Shown here in pieces: positions 15,510 to 23,533 of a DNA stretch of 26,934 nucleotides. Each line of letters begins with the position of its first letter. Position 1 is the stretch's first letter. The translations under genes and the position numbers were made by a program. The notes under the pieces are model-generated. The model worked only from the letters and a program-made list of their open reading frames with translations, did no database searches and was not told the DNA's origin. This DNA is from Acidimicrobiaceae bacterium. Lineage in GTDB: Bacteria > Actinomycetota > Acidimicrobiia > Acidimicrobiales > Ilumatobacteraceae. The DNA lies in the NCBI GenBank assembly GCA_947487095.1, contig CANKVI010000002.1, positions 1 to 26,934 of the forward strand, given 5' to 3'.

Positions 15510-15959
15510 ATGGCAACTGACGATCGCTCTGAAATACACATTCGTTCCCGCTGGGGAGAAATTGACTCCAACGGACACATGCGCAATGTTGCATACCTCG
15601 ATATCTCTGCAAATTCACGTATGGAATTCTTCAATGCCAATGGTTACACCCTGACCGAGTTCTTTGGTGCGGGTCTTGGGCCGGTTGTGCTGAAAGATGA
15701 AATTGAATACAAACGCGAAGTTCGCCTTGCCGAAGACCTCACTGTGACGAATGAACTTGCTGGAATGAGTGAAGACAACACTAGGTTCATTTTCCGCAAT
15801 CAATTCATTAAGGCCAATGGAAAACTGGCGTGCAAGATTTCGAGTTTGGTTGCCTTCTTCGATCTAGCCACACGCAAAATGATTGCTCCACCTGAAAACC
15901 TGATGAAAGCAATACTTTCATTGCCTCGCTCGGAAGACTTCAGCACGATCGCACAATAG
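15510..15959 (+). CDS. Hot-dog acyl-CoA thioesterase (149 aa)
   Basis: A 4-hydroxybenzoyl-CoA thioesterase-like (YbgC/FadM-type) protein. The N-terminal signature SRWGEIDSNGHMRNVAYLD contains the catalytic Asp (in the place of the usual DxDxxGHVNN) and continues in the long helix SANSRMEFFNANGYTLTEFF; the beta-strands LGPVVLKDEIEYKREVRLAE and the C-terminal KISSLVAFFDLATRKM complete one hot-dog fold. The length is standard. It should release free acids from acyl-CoA; the substrate is unknown. It sits between the GH3 gene and the MFS exporter, each with its own candidate -10 box. Confidence 0.87.
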   Translation: MATDDRSEIHIRSRWGEIDSNGHMRNVAYLDISANSRMEFFNANGYTLTEFFGAGLGPVVLKDEIEYKREVRLAEDLTVTNELAGMSEDNTRFIFRNQFIKANGKLACKISSLVAFFDLATRKMIAPPENLMKAILSLPRSEDFSTIAQ

Positions 15960-15968
15960 CCATAGGGG

Positions 15969-15974
15969 TACTGT
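15969..15974 (+). promoter_or_regulatory. Leaderless -10 box of the MFS exporter gene
   Basis: TACTGT ends 5 bases before ATG 15980, in the 20-base gap after the thioesterase gene. No Shine-Dalgarno is present. Confidence 0.45.
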
Positions 15975-15979
15975 GGGAC

Positions 15980-17470
15980 ATGGCAAAAATGTCTCGCGCA
16001 TACCGAGTGTTGAGTTTGACGGCGATTGCCACGTTTCTTGTTTCGCTCGACTTGAGCATTGTGGTTGTTGCTCGTGGAGAGATTGAAGACACGTTCGGCC
16101 ATGATCAAGCAAACGTTTTGGCGTGGGTGTTCTCTGCGTATTCAATTGCCTATGCCGCTGGTTTATTGACGGCCGGTCGATTCGCTGACGTGTTCGGACG
16201 CAAGCGCGCTTTCTTGCGTGGCCTCACCATTTTCAGTATTGGCTCGGTGTTGTGTGGTTTTGCTCCGACGGCATGGATGTTGGTGCTTGCGCGAGTCATA
16301 CAGGCAATTGGCGGAGCACAACTCACTCCGGCATCAATTGCATTGGTTCTGCCAGAGTTTCCTGTAGAAAAGCGAACCCAAGCAATTGCTATTTGGGGAT
16401 CTGTTGGTGGACTTGCGGCAGCAATTGGGCCATCTGCAGGTGGCGTGCTTGTGGATTGGTGGGGCTGGAGATCACTCTTTTTCATCAACGTTCCGTTTTG
16501 TGTCTTCACCGTGCTTATGGGCAGGAAGATATTGCGCGAGAGTAAAGACGAAAATGCTCAACGCAAAGTTGATTACCCAAGCGTGCTGTTTGGATTTTCA
16601 GGTGTCGCTCTTGTCGTGCTTGCAATCTCGCAAAGCGAAGAGTGGGGCTTCGTTGACATTCGGTCAGCGATTGCTCTTGTTATTGGTTTAATACTGATTG
16701 GTGGGTTCATTAGGCGCTGTCAGACCGTGGAGAGTCCACTTCTTGATCTGTCGCTGTTCAAACTTCCATTCGTGGTTGCTTCAAACTTGTCTGGAGTTTT
16801 ATTCAGTGTCGGATTCATAGGCATGTGGCTACTCAACACCACGTGGTTGCAACAGGTTTGGGACTACAGCGTGGTGCGCTCTGGCCTTGCAACATTCCCA
16901 GGGCCAGCAATGGCGGCACTTGTTGCCCCGTTTGCAGGCAAATATGCAACAAAACTTGGGCACGCGCGTGTGTTGCTCGTTGGCGCTTTAATGCTCAGTT
17001 TTGGCACGTTTATGTTGGCAACCTTCATGACGACAGAACCCGAATACGTTGCTCATTATTTGCCGTGGATGCTGGTGACAGGTATCGGTGTGGGTTTGTC
17101 TATTTCCACGCTGTCCAGTTCGGCGACTGCATTCTTGCCACCATCTGAATTCGCAATGGGATCAGCGCTCAACACCACGACTCGCCAAATTGGTACAGCG
17201 CTTGGCTCGGCAATTGCTCTTACTGTTGCGGCTCCTGCATTCAAGCAGATTTATGAATTGGGAATTCGGATAGCAGACGCTGCTGCGGCTGGATCACCGC
17301 TGGTGTGGACAGAGGAAACAGCCAAGCTCGACTTGTCTGCGTATCACACCGCATGGATCATTAATGGAGTGGTGTATCTAGCAGCAGGAATTTTGATGAT
17401 TTTGATTTATCGCAAACCAACGAATGCGCAAATGATTTCTGCAGGTTCAAAAATTACGTTTGAAGATTAA
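15980..17470 (+). CDS. MFS transporter, DHA2 (EmrB/QacA) family, 14 helices (496 aa)
   Basis: Proton-driven exporter. Helix 1 with VSLDLSIVVVARGEIEDTF and helix 2 AWVFSAYSIAYAAGLL are followed by the MFS motif A GRFADVFGRKRAF (about 65-77); motif C-like GSVGGLAAAIGPSAGGVLVD (about 138-158) marks antiporters, and WWGWRSLFFINVPF is typical of DHA2. The length and about 14 hydrophobic segments fit the family. Substrate unknown; relatives export drugs, dyes or metabolites. The 3' end overlaps the convergent Gfo/Idh gene by 17 bases. Confidence 0.92.
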   Translation: MAKMSRAYRVLSLTAIATFLVSLDLSIVVVARGEIEDTFGHDQANVLAWVFSAYSIAYAAGLLTAGRFADVFGRKRAFLRGLTIFSIGSVLCGFAPTAWMLVLARVIQAIGGAQLTPASIALVLPEFPVEKRTQAIAIWGSVGGLAAAIGPSAGGVLVDWWGWRSLFFINVPFCVFTVLMGRKILRESKDENAQRKVDYPSVLFGFSGVALVVLAISQSEEWGFVDIRSAIALVIGLILIGGFIRRCQTVESPLLDLSLFKLPFVVASNLSGVLFSVGFIGMWLLNTTWLQQVWDYSVVRSGLATFPGPAMAALVAPFAGKYATKLGHARVLLVGALMLSFGTFMLATFMTTEPEYVAHYLPWMLVTGIGVGLSISTLSSSATAFLPPSEFAMGSALNTTTRQIGTALGSAIALTVAAPAFKQIYELGIRIADAAAAGSPLVWTEETAKLDLSAYHTAWIINGVVYLAAGILMILIYRKPTNAQMISAGSKITFED

Positions 17471-18530
17471 ATTCGGCAATCTCGACAACACGTTGTTCAT
17501 CAATTGCACGGTGCGCTGCAACTCCAAGCACGACTGACCAAAGCCCGTCGTTCACTGTTACCTCCGCATTGTCTTTGGAGCTGATGGCTTTCACGAACTT
17601 GTCAATTTCGACATAGCTTGCACCGAAATGTGCACCTGCGTAGGCAACGTCTGGGCTCATCGTTGCATCAACCTTGCGTAATTCGTGGCTTGATCGATTC
17701 CCAATATAAATATGCCCAGGGCCGGGAATGTGTGCCTCGGCTTTGCCGAGACTGCCAACAACTGCGATCTCTTGTTCGTTTCGGCCGACCTCAGCAAACA
17801 TGCTGAGGTCAAGCATCGCGCGCATGTTGTTGGCAAACTCCACAATGACGTAGGCGTTATCCAAAATATCTGCGCGCTCACCGTCGTAAAACTCATCGAG
17901 ATGGTTTACATCTTGTGCGCCACTTGCCATTACGCGCACAGGAGGGGACTGCGCGATCAAATTCATGAGATCAAAAAAGTGGCAACACTTTTCCACGAGC
18001 GTTCCGCCGGTGTTGCGTGAAAAACGATTCCAGTTGTTCACTTTTTGCAGGAACGGGAAACGATGTTCGCGAATACTCAGCATTTTCACGTCGCCAAGTT
18101 CTCCAGAATTCACCACGTCGAGCAGTCGAGCAATCGGTGTCATGTAGCGATATTCGAGACCCACCCATGTGAGCGCCTTGCGTTGCTGAGCAAGTGCGAC
18201 TACGTCTTGGCAATGTTTGATAGTTGTGCACATCGGCTTTTCAACCAGCACGGGCGTATCGGTCTGCAGGATGTCGAGCAATAGCGCGTGGTGTGTGAAA
18301 TTCGGTGATGCAACAACTACCGCATCAACTTCACCACACTTCAGCAAATCGCGGTGGTCACGAAATTCGGCAACCGAGTTGTCGGATCCAAGTGCGTGGC
18401 GAGCCCATTCGAGTGGTTCTTCATGTGGGTCTGAAATTGCAGTGACAATGGCATTGGGGTTGGCGTTGATATTGCGAATGTGTTCGCAACCCATCATTCC
18501 CGTGCCAATTACGCCGATGCGCATCACCAT
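17454..18530 (-). CDS. Gfo/Idh/MocA family oxidoreductase (358 aa)
   Basis: NAD(P)-dependent dehydrogenase, usually acting on sugars, inositols or their derivatives. The Rossmann fold starts with IGVIGTGMMGCEHIRNI (GxGxxG), and the family signature PVLVEKPMCT (about 93-102) contains the EKP lysine; the GGTLVEKCCHFFDLMNL region matches the catalytic domain. Length fits. ATG 18530 is supported by TAAAGT (minus strand, 18542-18537) 6 bases upstream. Two other ATG/GTG codons follow within 3 codons. It may act with the GH3 enzyme on released sugars, but it is not in the same transcript and this is only inference. Confidence 0.92.
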   Translation of the reverse strand: MVMRIGVIGTGMMGCEHIRNINANPNAIVTAISDPHEEPLEWARHALGSDNSVAEFRDHRDLLKCGEVDAVVVASPNFTHHALLLDILQTDTPVLVEKPMCTTIKHCQDVVALAQQRKALTWVGLEYRYMTPIARLLDVVNSGELGDVKMLSIREHRFPFLQKVNNWNRFSRNTGGTLVEKCCHFFDLMNLIAQSPPVRVMASGAQDVNHLDEFYDGERADILDNAYVIVEFANNMRAMLDLSMFAEVGRNEQEIAVVGSLGKAEAHIPGPGHIYIGNRSSHELRKVDATMSPDVAYAGAHFGASYVEIDKFVKAISSKDNAEVTVNDGLWSVVLGVAAHRAIDEQRVVEIAEFNLQT

Positions 18531-18569
18531 GTCGCCACTTTAGGGCGCCATGGCTCGTAGCCTTGCGCT
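18531..18569. promoter_or_regulatory. Divergent leaderless promoters (Gfo/Idh / engB)
   Basis: In a 39-base gap the minus strand has TAAAGT (18542-18537), 6 bases before ATG 18530, and the plus strand has TAGCCT (18558-18563), 6 bases before GTG 18570. The two -10 boxes point away from each other with 15 bases between them, so polymerases would compete for the same DNA. Confidence 0.6.
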
Positions 18570-19151
18570 GTGACTAAGCCGATACAAATGGAGTTCGTTC
18601 TTTCGGCATCGCACGTTGATCAGTTGCCAGAGTCCAAAGCAGAGATTGCCTTGGTCGGCCGGTCGAATGTGGGGAAGTCAGCACTCCTAAATGCAGTGTG
18701 CAATCGCAAGAGTTTGGCGCGCGTGTCGAATACACCTGGCAGAACGCAACTCATCAACTTGTTTCAAACTCCAACTGGTGGAACCGTGGTCGACTTGCCC
18801 GGGTATGGGTATGCGGCTGTTTCAGGAAAGCTGAAGCGCGGTTGGGAAAAAATGATCGTTGGTTACCTGAATGATCGTGAGGAACTTGACCTCATCTTGG
18901 TTCTCGTTGATGGAGCGATTGGGCCAACCGATTTAGATCTGATGATGCTTGAGCAACTGCGCGCAAGTGAAGTTGATTTCCAGATCATTGCTACGAAGCA
19001 AGACAAAGTAAAGCCATCACAGCGCGAAACACGCAAACGCGACCTGGCAAAAAACTGCGAGGTCGACCCAAGTGAAGTGGTGTGGACGAGCACCAGTACC
19101 AATGAGGGAATTGAAAAAGTTCGCTCAATTGTTAATCGCGTCCTGAAGTAG
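18570..19151 (+). CDS. engB: Ribosome biogenesis GTP-binding protein EngB/YsxC (193 aa)
   Basis: Small TrmE-Era-EngA-YihA class GTPase needed for 50S ribosomal subunit assembly. G1: GRSNVGKS (30-37); G2 region NTPGRTQLINLF (54-65) with the family's Thr; G3: DLPGYGYA (75-82); G4: TKQDK (142-146); G5-like: TSTSTNEG near the C-terminus. Length matches the family. GTG 18570 (MTKPIQMEF) has TAGCCT 6 bases upstream; no Shine-Dalgarno. Followed 27 bases later by the pyrophosphatase gene with its own -10 box. Confidence 0.95.
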   Translation: MTKPIQMEFVLSASHVDQLPESKAEIALVGRSNVGKSALLNAVCNRKSLARVSNTPGRTQLINLFQTPTGGTVVDLPGYGYAAVSGKLKRGWEKMIVGYLNDREELDLILVLVDGAIGPTDLDLMMLEQLRASEVDFQIIATKQDKVKPSQRETRKRDLAKNCEVDPSEVVWTSTSTNEGIEKVRSIVNRVLK

Positions 19152-19166
19152 TCCGCTTTTATTCCG

Positions 19167-19172
19167 TAGGCT
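19167..19172 (+). promoter_or_regulatory. Leaderless -10 box that sets the ppa start
   Basis: TAGGCT ends 6 bases before ATG 19179. An in-frame GTG at 19173 would touch the box itself, so ATG 19179 is the better start codon. Confidence 0.6.
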
Positions 19173-19178
19173 GTGGCC

Positions 19179-19658
19179 ATGGAAGTTGAAATGATCGTTG
19201 AGATCCCACAAGGGTCACGCAATAAATACGAGATGAATCACGACACAGGCGAGATTTGGCTTGATCGCACTCTCTTCACTGCCACGCAGTACCCGCTCGA
19301 TTATGGATTTTTTCCCAACACACTTGGCGAAGACGGAGACCCGCTCGACGCATTGGTGTGGTTAAGTCAACCGACTTTTTCGGGTTGCCACGTGATGGTG
19401 CGACCAGTTGCAGTGTTCTGGATGTCGGACGAAAAAGGTCCAGACGCCAAAGTGTTGTGCGTTGCTTCACACGATCCGCGTTATTCGGCCTATCAAGATA
19501 TTGATGACTTGCCGGAGCATTTGCTTGATGAAGTTGGAAACTTTTTTGAGGTGTACAAGTTGCTTGAACCAAACAAAGACACAACGGTGAAGGGCTGGGA
19601 AGGCCGCGACGCTGCGACTAAGGAAATTCAAGACGCGCTAGCGCGTTACAAGCACTAG
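19179..19658 (+). CDS. ppa: Inorganic diphosphatase, family I (159 aa)
   Basis: Cytoplasmic enzyme that splits pyrophosphate to two phosphates with Mg2+, pulling biosynthetic reactions forward. EIPQGSRNKYEMNHDTGEI carries the substrate-binding Lys/Arg/Glu, and GEDGDPLDALVWL is the family I signature with the metal-binding aspartates; YPLDYGFFPNTLG lies in between. The length is normal for actinobacterial hexameric enzymes (about 160). The start is taken at ATG 19179 on the -10 spacing. It converges on the SDR gene with a 7-base gap. Confidence 0.96.
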   Translation: MEVEMIVEIPQGSRNKYEMNHDTGEIWLDRTLFTATQYPLDYGFFPNTLGEDGDPLDALVWLSQPTFSGCHVMVRPVAVFWMSDEKGPDAKVLCVASHDPRYSAYQDIDDLPEHLLDEVGNFFEVYKLLEPNKDTTVKGWEGRDAATKEIQDALARYKH

Positions 19659-19665
19659 TTGCGCG

Positions 19666-20436
19666 TTATCGCGCGTAGGTCACTCCGCCATCAACGATGA
19701 CGGTTGAACCAACCACATAGTCACCAGCTCGTGAAGCAAGGTAAATGGCTGCACCCGCCATGTCTTCTGGAGTGCCAATTCGACCTGCAGGTATTGCTGC
19801 TGAAATTGCATCGCCGTGATCGCGTGCGACCTTATTCATTTCTGAAGCAAATGCACCTGGTGCAATAGCGGTTACGCCGATGTTGTCCTTAATGAGACGA
19901 AGCGCCATGCGCTTGGTCATATGAATGAGCCCTGCCTTGCTTGCAGCGTACGGGTAAGTCTCCATGGCGTTAACCGAGACACCATCAATTGATGCGATGT
20001 TGATGACTTTGGCCAAGCGATCTTTCGACGATGCTGCGCGAAGTAGTGGAGCAAGTGCTTGCGTGAGGAAGAACGGAGTCTTCATATTGAGGTCTACCGT
20101 TTTGTCCCAACCGCTTTCAGGGAATTCATCAAACTCGGCACCCCAAGCAGCGCCTGCATTGTTCACCAAAATGTCGAGCTTTGACTCACGCTTGGAAATT
20201 TCGGCAACAAGAGCAGCTATTCCGTCTTGTGTTGACACATCACCTGGAATAGAGATGCATTCGCCATACATGGACAACTCTTTTGCTGCAGCATCACATT
20301 GCGCCGCCTTGCGAGCAGTGATGTACACGCGCGAACAACCATGTTCAAGGAAGCCTTGCACGATCATCGCGCCAATTCCGCGTGATCCACCGGTAACGAG
20401 AGCAACTTTGCCATTCAGCGAGAAAATGTCTTTCAT
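19666..20436 (-). CDS. SDR family oxidoreductase, RhlG/FabG-like (256 aa)
   Basis: NAD(P)-dependent ketoacyl-type reductase. TGGSRGIG (residues 15-22), LVNNAGAAWG, the catalytic Ser in INIASIDG, and Y-AAS-K in TYPYAASKAGLIH are intact; IAPGAFASEM and the C-terminal GDYVVGSTVIVDGGVTYAR are classical SDR ends. The frame is open to 20484 but I chose ATG 20436 (MKDIFSLNGKVALVTGG) because the fold starts there and TAGTCT lies 7 bases upstream; the extension would overlap the divergent MFS gene. Substrate not decidable; members of this group reduce 3-oxoacyl compounds or sugars. Confidence 0.92.
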   Translation of the reverse strand: MKDIFSLNGKVALVTGGSRGIGAMIVQGFLEHGCSRVYITARKAAQCDAAAKELSMYGECISIPGDVSTQDGIAALVAEISKRESKLDILVNNAGAAWGAEFDEFPESGWDKTVDLNMKTPFFLTQALAPLLRAASSKDRLAKVINIASIDGVSVNAMETYPYAASKAGLIHMTKRMALRLIKDNIGVTAIAPGAFASEMNKVARDHGDAISAAIPAGRIGTPEDMAGAAIYLASRAGDYVVGSTVIVDGGVTYAR

Positions 20437-20459
20437 GCGGTAAAGACTAGGGTCTTTGC
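20437..20459. promoter_or_regulatory. Ultra-compact divergent leaderless promoter pair
   Basis: Only 23 bases separate two divergent start codons. The minus strand has TAGTCT (20449-20444), 7 bases before ATG 20436; the plus strand has TAGGGT (20448-20453), 6 bases before ATG 20460. The two -10 boxes share the central TA (20448-20449), so only one can be occupied at a time. The surrounding AAAGAC-CTA-GGGTCTTT has partial dyad symmetry (AAAGAC at 20442-20447 and GTCTTT at 20452-20457). Confidence 0.65.
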
Positions 20460-21755
20460 ATGCGCAAGAACCCAATGTTGGCAATATTCACCACGGTCTT
20501 TATTGACCTTCTGGGATTTGGAATTTTGATTCCCGTTTTCCCATTGCTTATTACTGACGGGCCATTTCGAGTGACACCAGACAGTTGGTCCTTCTCGCAA
20601 GGAATGATCATGCTTGGTTGGCTGCAGGCCATCTACCCGTTCTGCATGTTTATTGCGGCGCCAATTCTGGGTCAGTTATCTGATCGCCACGGACGTCGTC
20701 CGGTTCTTGCGCTATCCATTTTCGGTACGGCAATCGGTTATGCCCTCTTTGCAATTGGCATTAGCACCGGAAACCTTCCACTGCTGTTTGCAGCGCGTGC
20801 GCTCGATGGTCTTACTGGTGGCAACCTGGCTGTTGCACAAGCTGCAATTGGCGACATCAGTACACACGAAAACCGCGCGAAGAACTTTGGCTACATGGGA
20901 GCCGCTTTCGGAATGGGCTTCATCGTCGGTCCATATTTGGGAGGAAAGCTCAGCTCGCCGAGCGTCAGTTTATACGGTCTGTTTGACACCCCGCATTGGT
21001 TCGGTGCGACCACACCGTTTTGGTTTGCTGCAGTTCTTGCATTGCTGAACTGCACCGCAGTTCTCACCACGTTCCCTGAAACCATTAAAGAAAAGTTTCA
21101 TGGTGGCAAGATCAAAGTGGGTCAATCATTAAGCAATGTGGTCAACGGTTTCAAGTCAGATCGCTTGCGCGTAATTCTTCTCTCAAGCTTCCTGTTCAGC
21201 GCAGGTTTCACATTCTTCACCACATTCTTTGGTGTGTACTTGCGCAACAAGTTCAGCTTCAGTTCGTCAAAGATTGGTGACTATTTCGCAATCGTTGGTC
21301 TATGCATTGCGCTTTCGCAGGGGCTCGTTGTTGGACGTGTGGCAAAGAAACTCGTGGACTTCAAAGTGTTGAAGTTCTCCATGTTTGGAACTGGCGCAAT
21401 GATGTTGATCTATTTCCTTACGCCAACAACAAGTTCGATGTATCTGTACATGGTTATTCCATTCTTTTCCATCTTCAATGGACTCTGTATGGCAAACACA
21501 TCAAGTCTCATTAGCCGCTCTGCGGAAATGGGCAAGCAAGGTGAGGCGATGGGAATTTATGCCAGCGTGTCCAGTCTCTCGCAGGTGCCTTCCGCAGTAC
21601 TGGTTGGCTACATCACTACGTCGATTACCTCTAGCCAACCGCTGATAGTTGCTTCTATGTGCATTGGACTTGCGGGACTTTCATTTGTGTTGCTCTTTAA
21701 GCCGAAGTACGTGTCGGGCGTAGTCGGTGCCGCTGACGGAATGCCGGTGCACTGA
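20460..21755 (+). CDS. MFS transporter, TetA/multidrug-like (431 aa)
   Basis: Twelve-helix transporter. Helix 1 has FTTVFIDLLGFGILIPVFPL, a hallmark of the TetA/DHA1-like group; motif A is GQLSDRHGRRPVLALS (about 70-85), followed by ARALDGLTGGNLAVAQAAIG, and the second half has helices starting at LSSFLFSAGFTFFTTFFGVY. Length is typical. ATG 20460 has TAGGGT 6 bases upstream. The stop TGA (21753-21755) overlaps the ATG of the next gene by 1 base, so the deazaflavin-type reductase is co-translated. Substrate unknown. Confidence 0.92.
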   Translation: MRKNPMLAIFTTVFIDLLGFGILIPVFPLLITDGPFRVTPDSWSFSQGMIMLGWLQAIYPFCMFIAAPILGQLSDRHGRRPVLALSIFGTAIGYALFAIGISTGNLPLLFAARALDGLTGGNLAVAQAAIGDISTHENRAKNFGYMGAAFGMGFIVGPYLGGKLSSPSVSLYGLFDTPHWFGATTPFWFAAVLALLNCTAVLTTFPETIKEKFHGGKIKVGQSLSNVVNGFKSDRLRVILLSSFLFSAGFTFFTTFFGVYLRNKFSFSSSKIGDYFAIVGLCIALSQGLVVGRVAKKLVDFKVLKFSMFGTGAMMLIYFLTPTTSSMYLYMVIPFFSIFNGLCMANTSSLISRSAEMGKQGEAMGIYASVSSLSQVPSAVLVGYITTSITSSQPLIVASMCIGLAGLSFVLLFKPKYVSGVVGAADGMPVH

Positions 21756-22177
21756 TGCCAAGTAACTTTGCACTTAAGTCCATGAATGGGATTCATCGCC
21801 TGATTCTTGGCGTTACACGCGGTAGAGCGGGTTGGACTGCAGGCAATATGCCGGTGCTTGAACTGACCACTATTGGCCGTAAGAGCGGCAAACCTCGTAG
21901 CTGCATGTTGACCTCGCCAATACAAGAAGGTGAATCCATCGTGATCGTTGCTTCACGTGGAGGAGATGATTTTCATCCTGCTTGGTATTTGAACTTGGTC
22001 GATAATCCGCAGGTACAGGTTCGTTACAAAGGCGGCCCAAGCAAGATGATGACGGCACGTACCGCAACTGCAGATGAACGCGCGCGAATGTGGCCAGTAG
22101 TGGAAAAGCAGTACAAGGGGTATGCGGGCTATCAACAGCGCACCGACCGCGAAATTCCGCTTGTCATCCTCGACTAA
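21755..22177 (+). CDS. Deazaflavin (F420)-dependent nitroreductase-family protein, DDN-like (140 aa)
   Basis: A split-beta-barrel protein of the Mycobacterium Ddn family that uses reduced coenzyme F420 on quinones or nitro compounds. Hallmarks: VLELTTIGRKSGKPRSCMLT (about 33-52), then VIVASRGGDDFHPAWYLNLV with the conserved HPxWYxNL, then NPQVQVRYKGG, and the C-terminal YKGYAGYQQRTDREIPLVIL. The length fits. The start overlaps the MFS stop (TGATG), indicating translational coupling, so it may modify or detoxify the compound the transporter moves. Cofactor use is by family, not seen directly. Confidence 0.9.
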   Translation: MPSNFALKSMNGIHRLILGVTRGRAGWTAGNMPVLELTTIGRKSGKPRSCMLTSPIQEGESIVIVASRGGDDFHPAWYLNLVDNPQVQVRYKGGPSKMMTARTATADERARMWPVVEKQYKGYAGYQQRTDREIPLVILD

Positions 22178-22198
22178 GACCTCCTAATTCACGAGGGG

Positions 22199-22204
22199 TA
22201 GCGT
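22199..22204 (+). promoter_or_regulatory. Leaderless -10 box of the acyl-CoA dehydrogenase gene
   Basis: TAGCGT ends 6 bases before ATG 22211. The intervening GGGGGT is G-rich but too close to the start codon to act as a normal Shine-Dalgarno. Confidence 0.55.
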
Positions 22205-22210
22205 GGGGGT

Positions 22211-23533
22211 ATGCCAGCACCCGGAATGTATTCAGGAATTACCACTGACGATGCAATGAACTTGGCCATGTCGGCCAAGGCAGTTCCGTTGTATAACGCG
22301 GTGAAGGAATTTATTGCCAACGAAGTAGAGCCAGTGACGGAGAAGTATTTCGCGCTCGGTGAAGGTCGACCTGATCGCTGGCAATACGGCGAAGGCCAAC
22401 TTGAGCTGTTGGATGAGTTGAAACGCAAAGCACGGGCGAAGGGATTGTGGAACTTCTTCCTTCCAAATGCCGAAACAGGTGAAGGTCTGTCAAACCTGGA
22501 CTATGCGTACATCGCTGTTGAACTTGGCAAGAACCCGATTGCATCCGAAGCAATGAACTGCAGTGCACCAGATACCGGCAACATGGAAGTGCTCGAGCGC
22601 GTTGGAACACCAGAACAAAAAGAGAAGTGGTTGAAGCCGCTGCTTGCTGGTGAAATTCGTTCGGCGTACGCAATGACCGAACCAGACGTGGCGTCGTCAG
22701 ATGCAAAGAATTTGGAATGCCGTGCAGAACTCGACGGCGATGAGTGGTTGATCAACGGCGAGAAGTACTACATCTCTGGCGCCGGAGATCCGCGATGCAA
22801 GATCATGATTTGCATGTTGCTCACCAGCCCAGATGCCCCACCTCACAAGCGTCACTCACAAATCTTGGTGCCAATGGATACACCTGGCGTAAAAATTCTT
22901 GGCCCAATGGAAGTGTTTGGCGAAGACGATGCACCTCATGGACACATGCACCTGCGTTTTACTGATGTTCGAGTTCCAGCATCAAATATGTTGTTAGGCG
23001 AAGGACGTGGATTCGAGATTTCACAGGTTCGTTTGGGGCCAGGACGCATTCACCACTGCATGCGATCAATCGGTGCGGGTGAACGAGCACTTGAATTGAT
23101 GGTTCGTCGTGGACTTTCTCGTGAAGCATTTGGTAAACCAATTGCGCGTTTGGGTAAGAACACCGAAACCATTGCCAAAGCACGGATTGAAATTGAAGCG
23201 ATGCGCCTCATGGTGCTTCGTGCAGCCAAGGCGATGGACACCATGGGTAATGCAGAAGCCCGCATTTGGGTGAGTGCTATCAAGGCCATGGTCCCTGAAC
23301 GCGTGTGCAAAATCATTGACGAAGCGATTCAGGTGTTCGGTGCCACAGGTATTTCACAGTGGACTCCACTTGCACGTTTGTACGCGGGTCAACGCACATT
23401 GCGTTTGGCTGACGGTCCAGACGAAGTGCACTGGCACGTTGTAGGTCGCGCAGAAATCAATCGCTACGAGGACGACAAGTCCCCAGTAACGACTTATGAG
23501 CGAAATGGTGGAATGTTTTCCGGCCCAGCCTGA
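22211..23533 (+). CDS. Acyl-CoA dehydrogenase, ACAD10/11-like (440 aa)
   Basis: FAD enzyme that introduces a double bond into acyl-CoA (first step of beta-oxidation). FAD/substrate motif YAMTEPDVASSDAKN (about 156-170), middle beta-domain with GDEWLINGEKYYISGAGDP, then the C-terminal helical domain with RLGPGRIHHCMRSIGAGERA, REAFGKPIARLGKNTETIAK, QVFGATGISQWTPLARLYAG and RLADGPDEVHWHVV, where the Glu is the likely catalytic base in this subgroup. Length is typical for the ACAD11-like group (400-440). Stop codon abuts the convergent MFS stop codon with no gap. It is a different gene from the one whose tail remains at 6871-6945, which has another C-terminus. Confidence 0.95.
   Translation: MPAPGMYSGITTDDAMNLAMSAKAVPLYNAVKEFIANEVEPVTEKYFALGEGRPDRWQYGEGQLELLDELKRKARAKGLWNFFLPNAETGEGLSNLDYAYIAVELGKNPIASEAMNCSAPDTGNMEVLERVGTPEQKEKWLKPLLAGEIRSAYAMTEPDVASSDAKNLECRAELDGDEWLINGEKYYISGAGDPRCKIMICMLLTSPDAPPHKRHSQILVPMDTPGVKILGPMEVFGEDDAPHGHMHLRFTDVRVPASNMLLGEGRGFEISQVRLGPGRIHHCMRSIGAGERALELMVRRGLSREAFGKPIARLGKNTETIAKARIEIEAMRLMVLRAAKAMDTMGNAEARIWVSAIKAMVPERVCKIIDEAIQVFGATGISQWTPLARLYAGQRTLRLADGPDEVHWHVVGRAEINRYEDDKSPVTTYERNGGMFSGPA

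Noticed and set aside
16150..16509. Open frame on the minus strand inside the MFS exporter gene
   Set aside because: It is the antisense shadow of a clearly coding MFS gene, with low-complexity composition and no ribosome site.
1807..20127. Avoidance of GAATTC as evidence for EcoRI-like specificity
   Set aside because: GAATTC sites are easily found (for example 1807, 13492, 20122), and sequence similarity to the EcoRI methylase family does not fix the target, so no inference is possible.
20437..20484. Longer SDR protein starting at 20484
   Set aside because: The extra 16 residues overlap the divergent MFS coding region and are unlike SDR N-termini; the -10 box TAGTCT and the fold start support ATG 20436.
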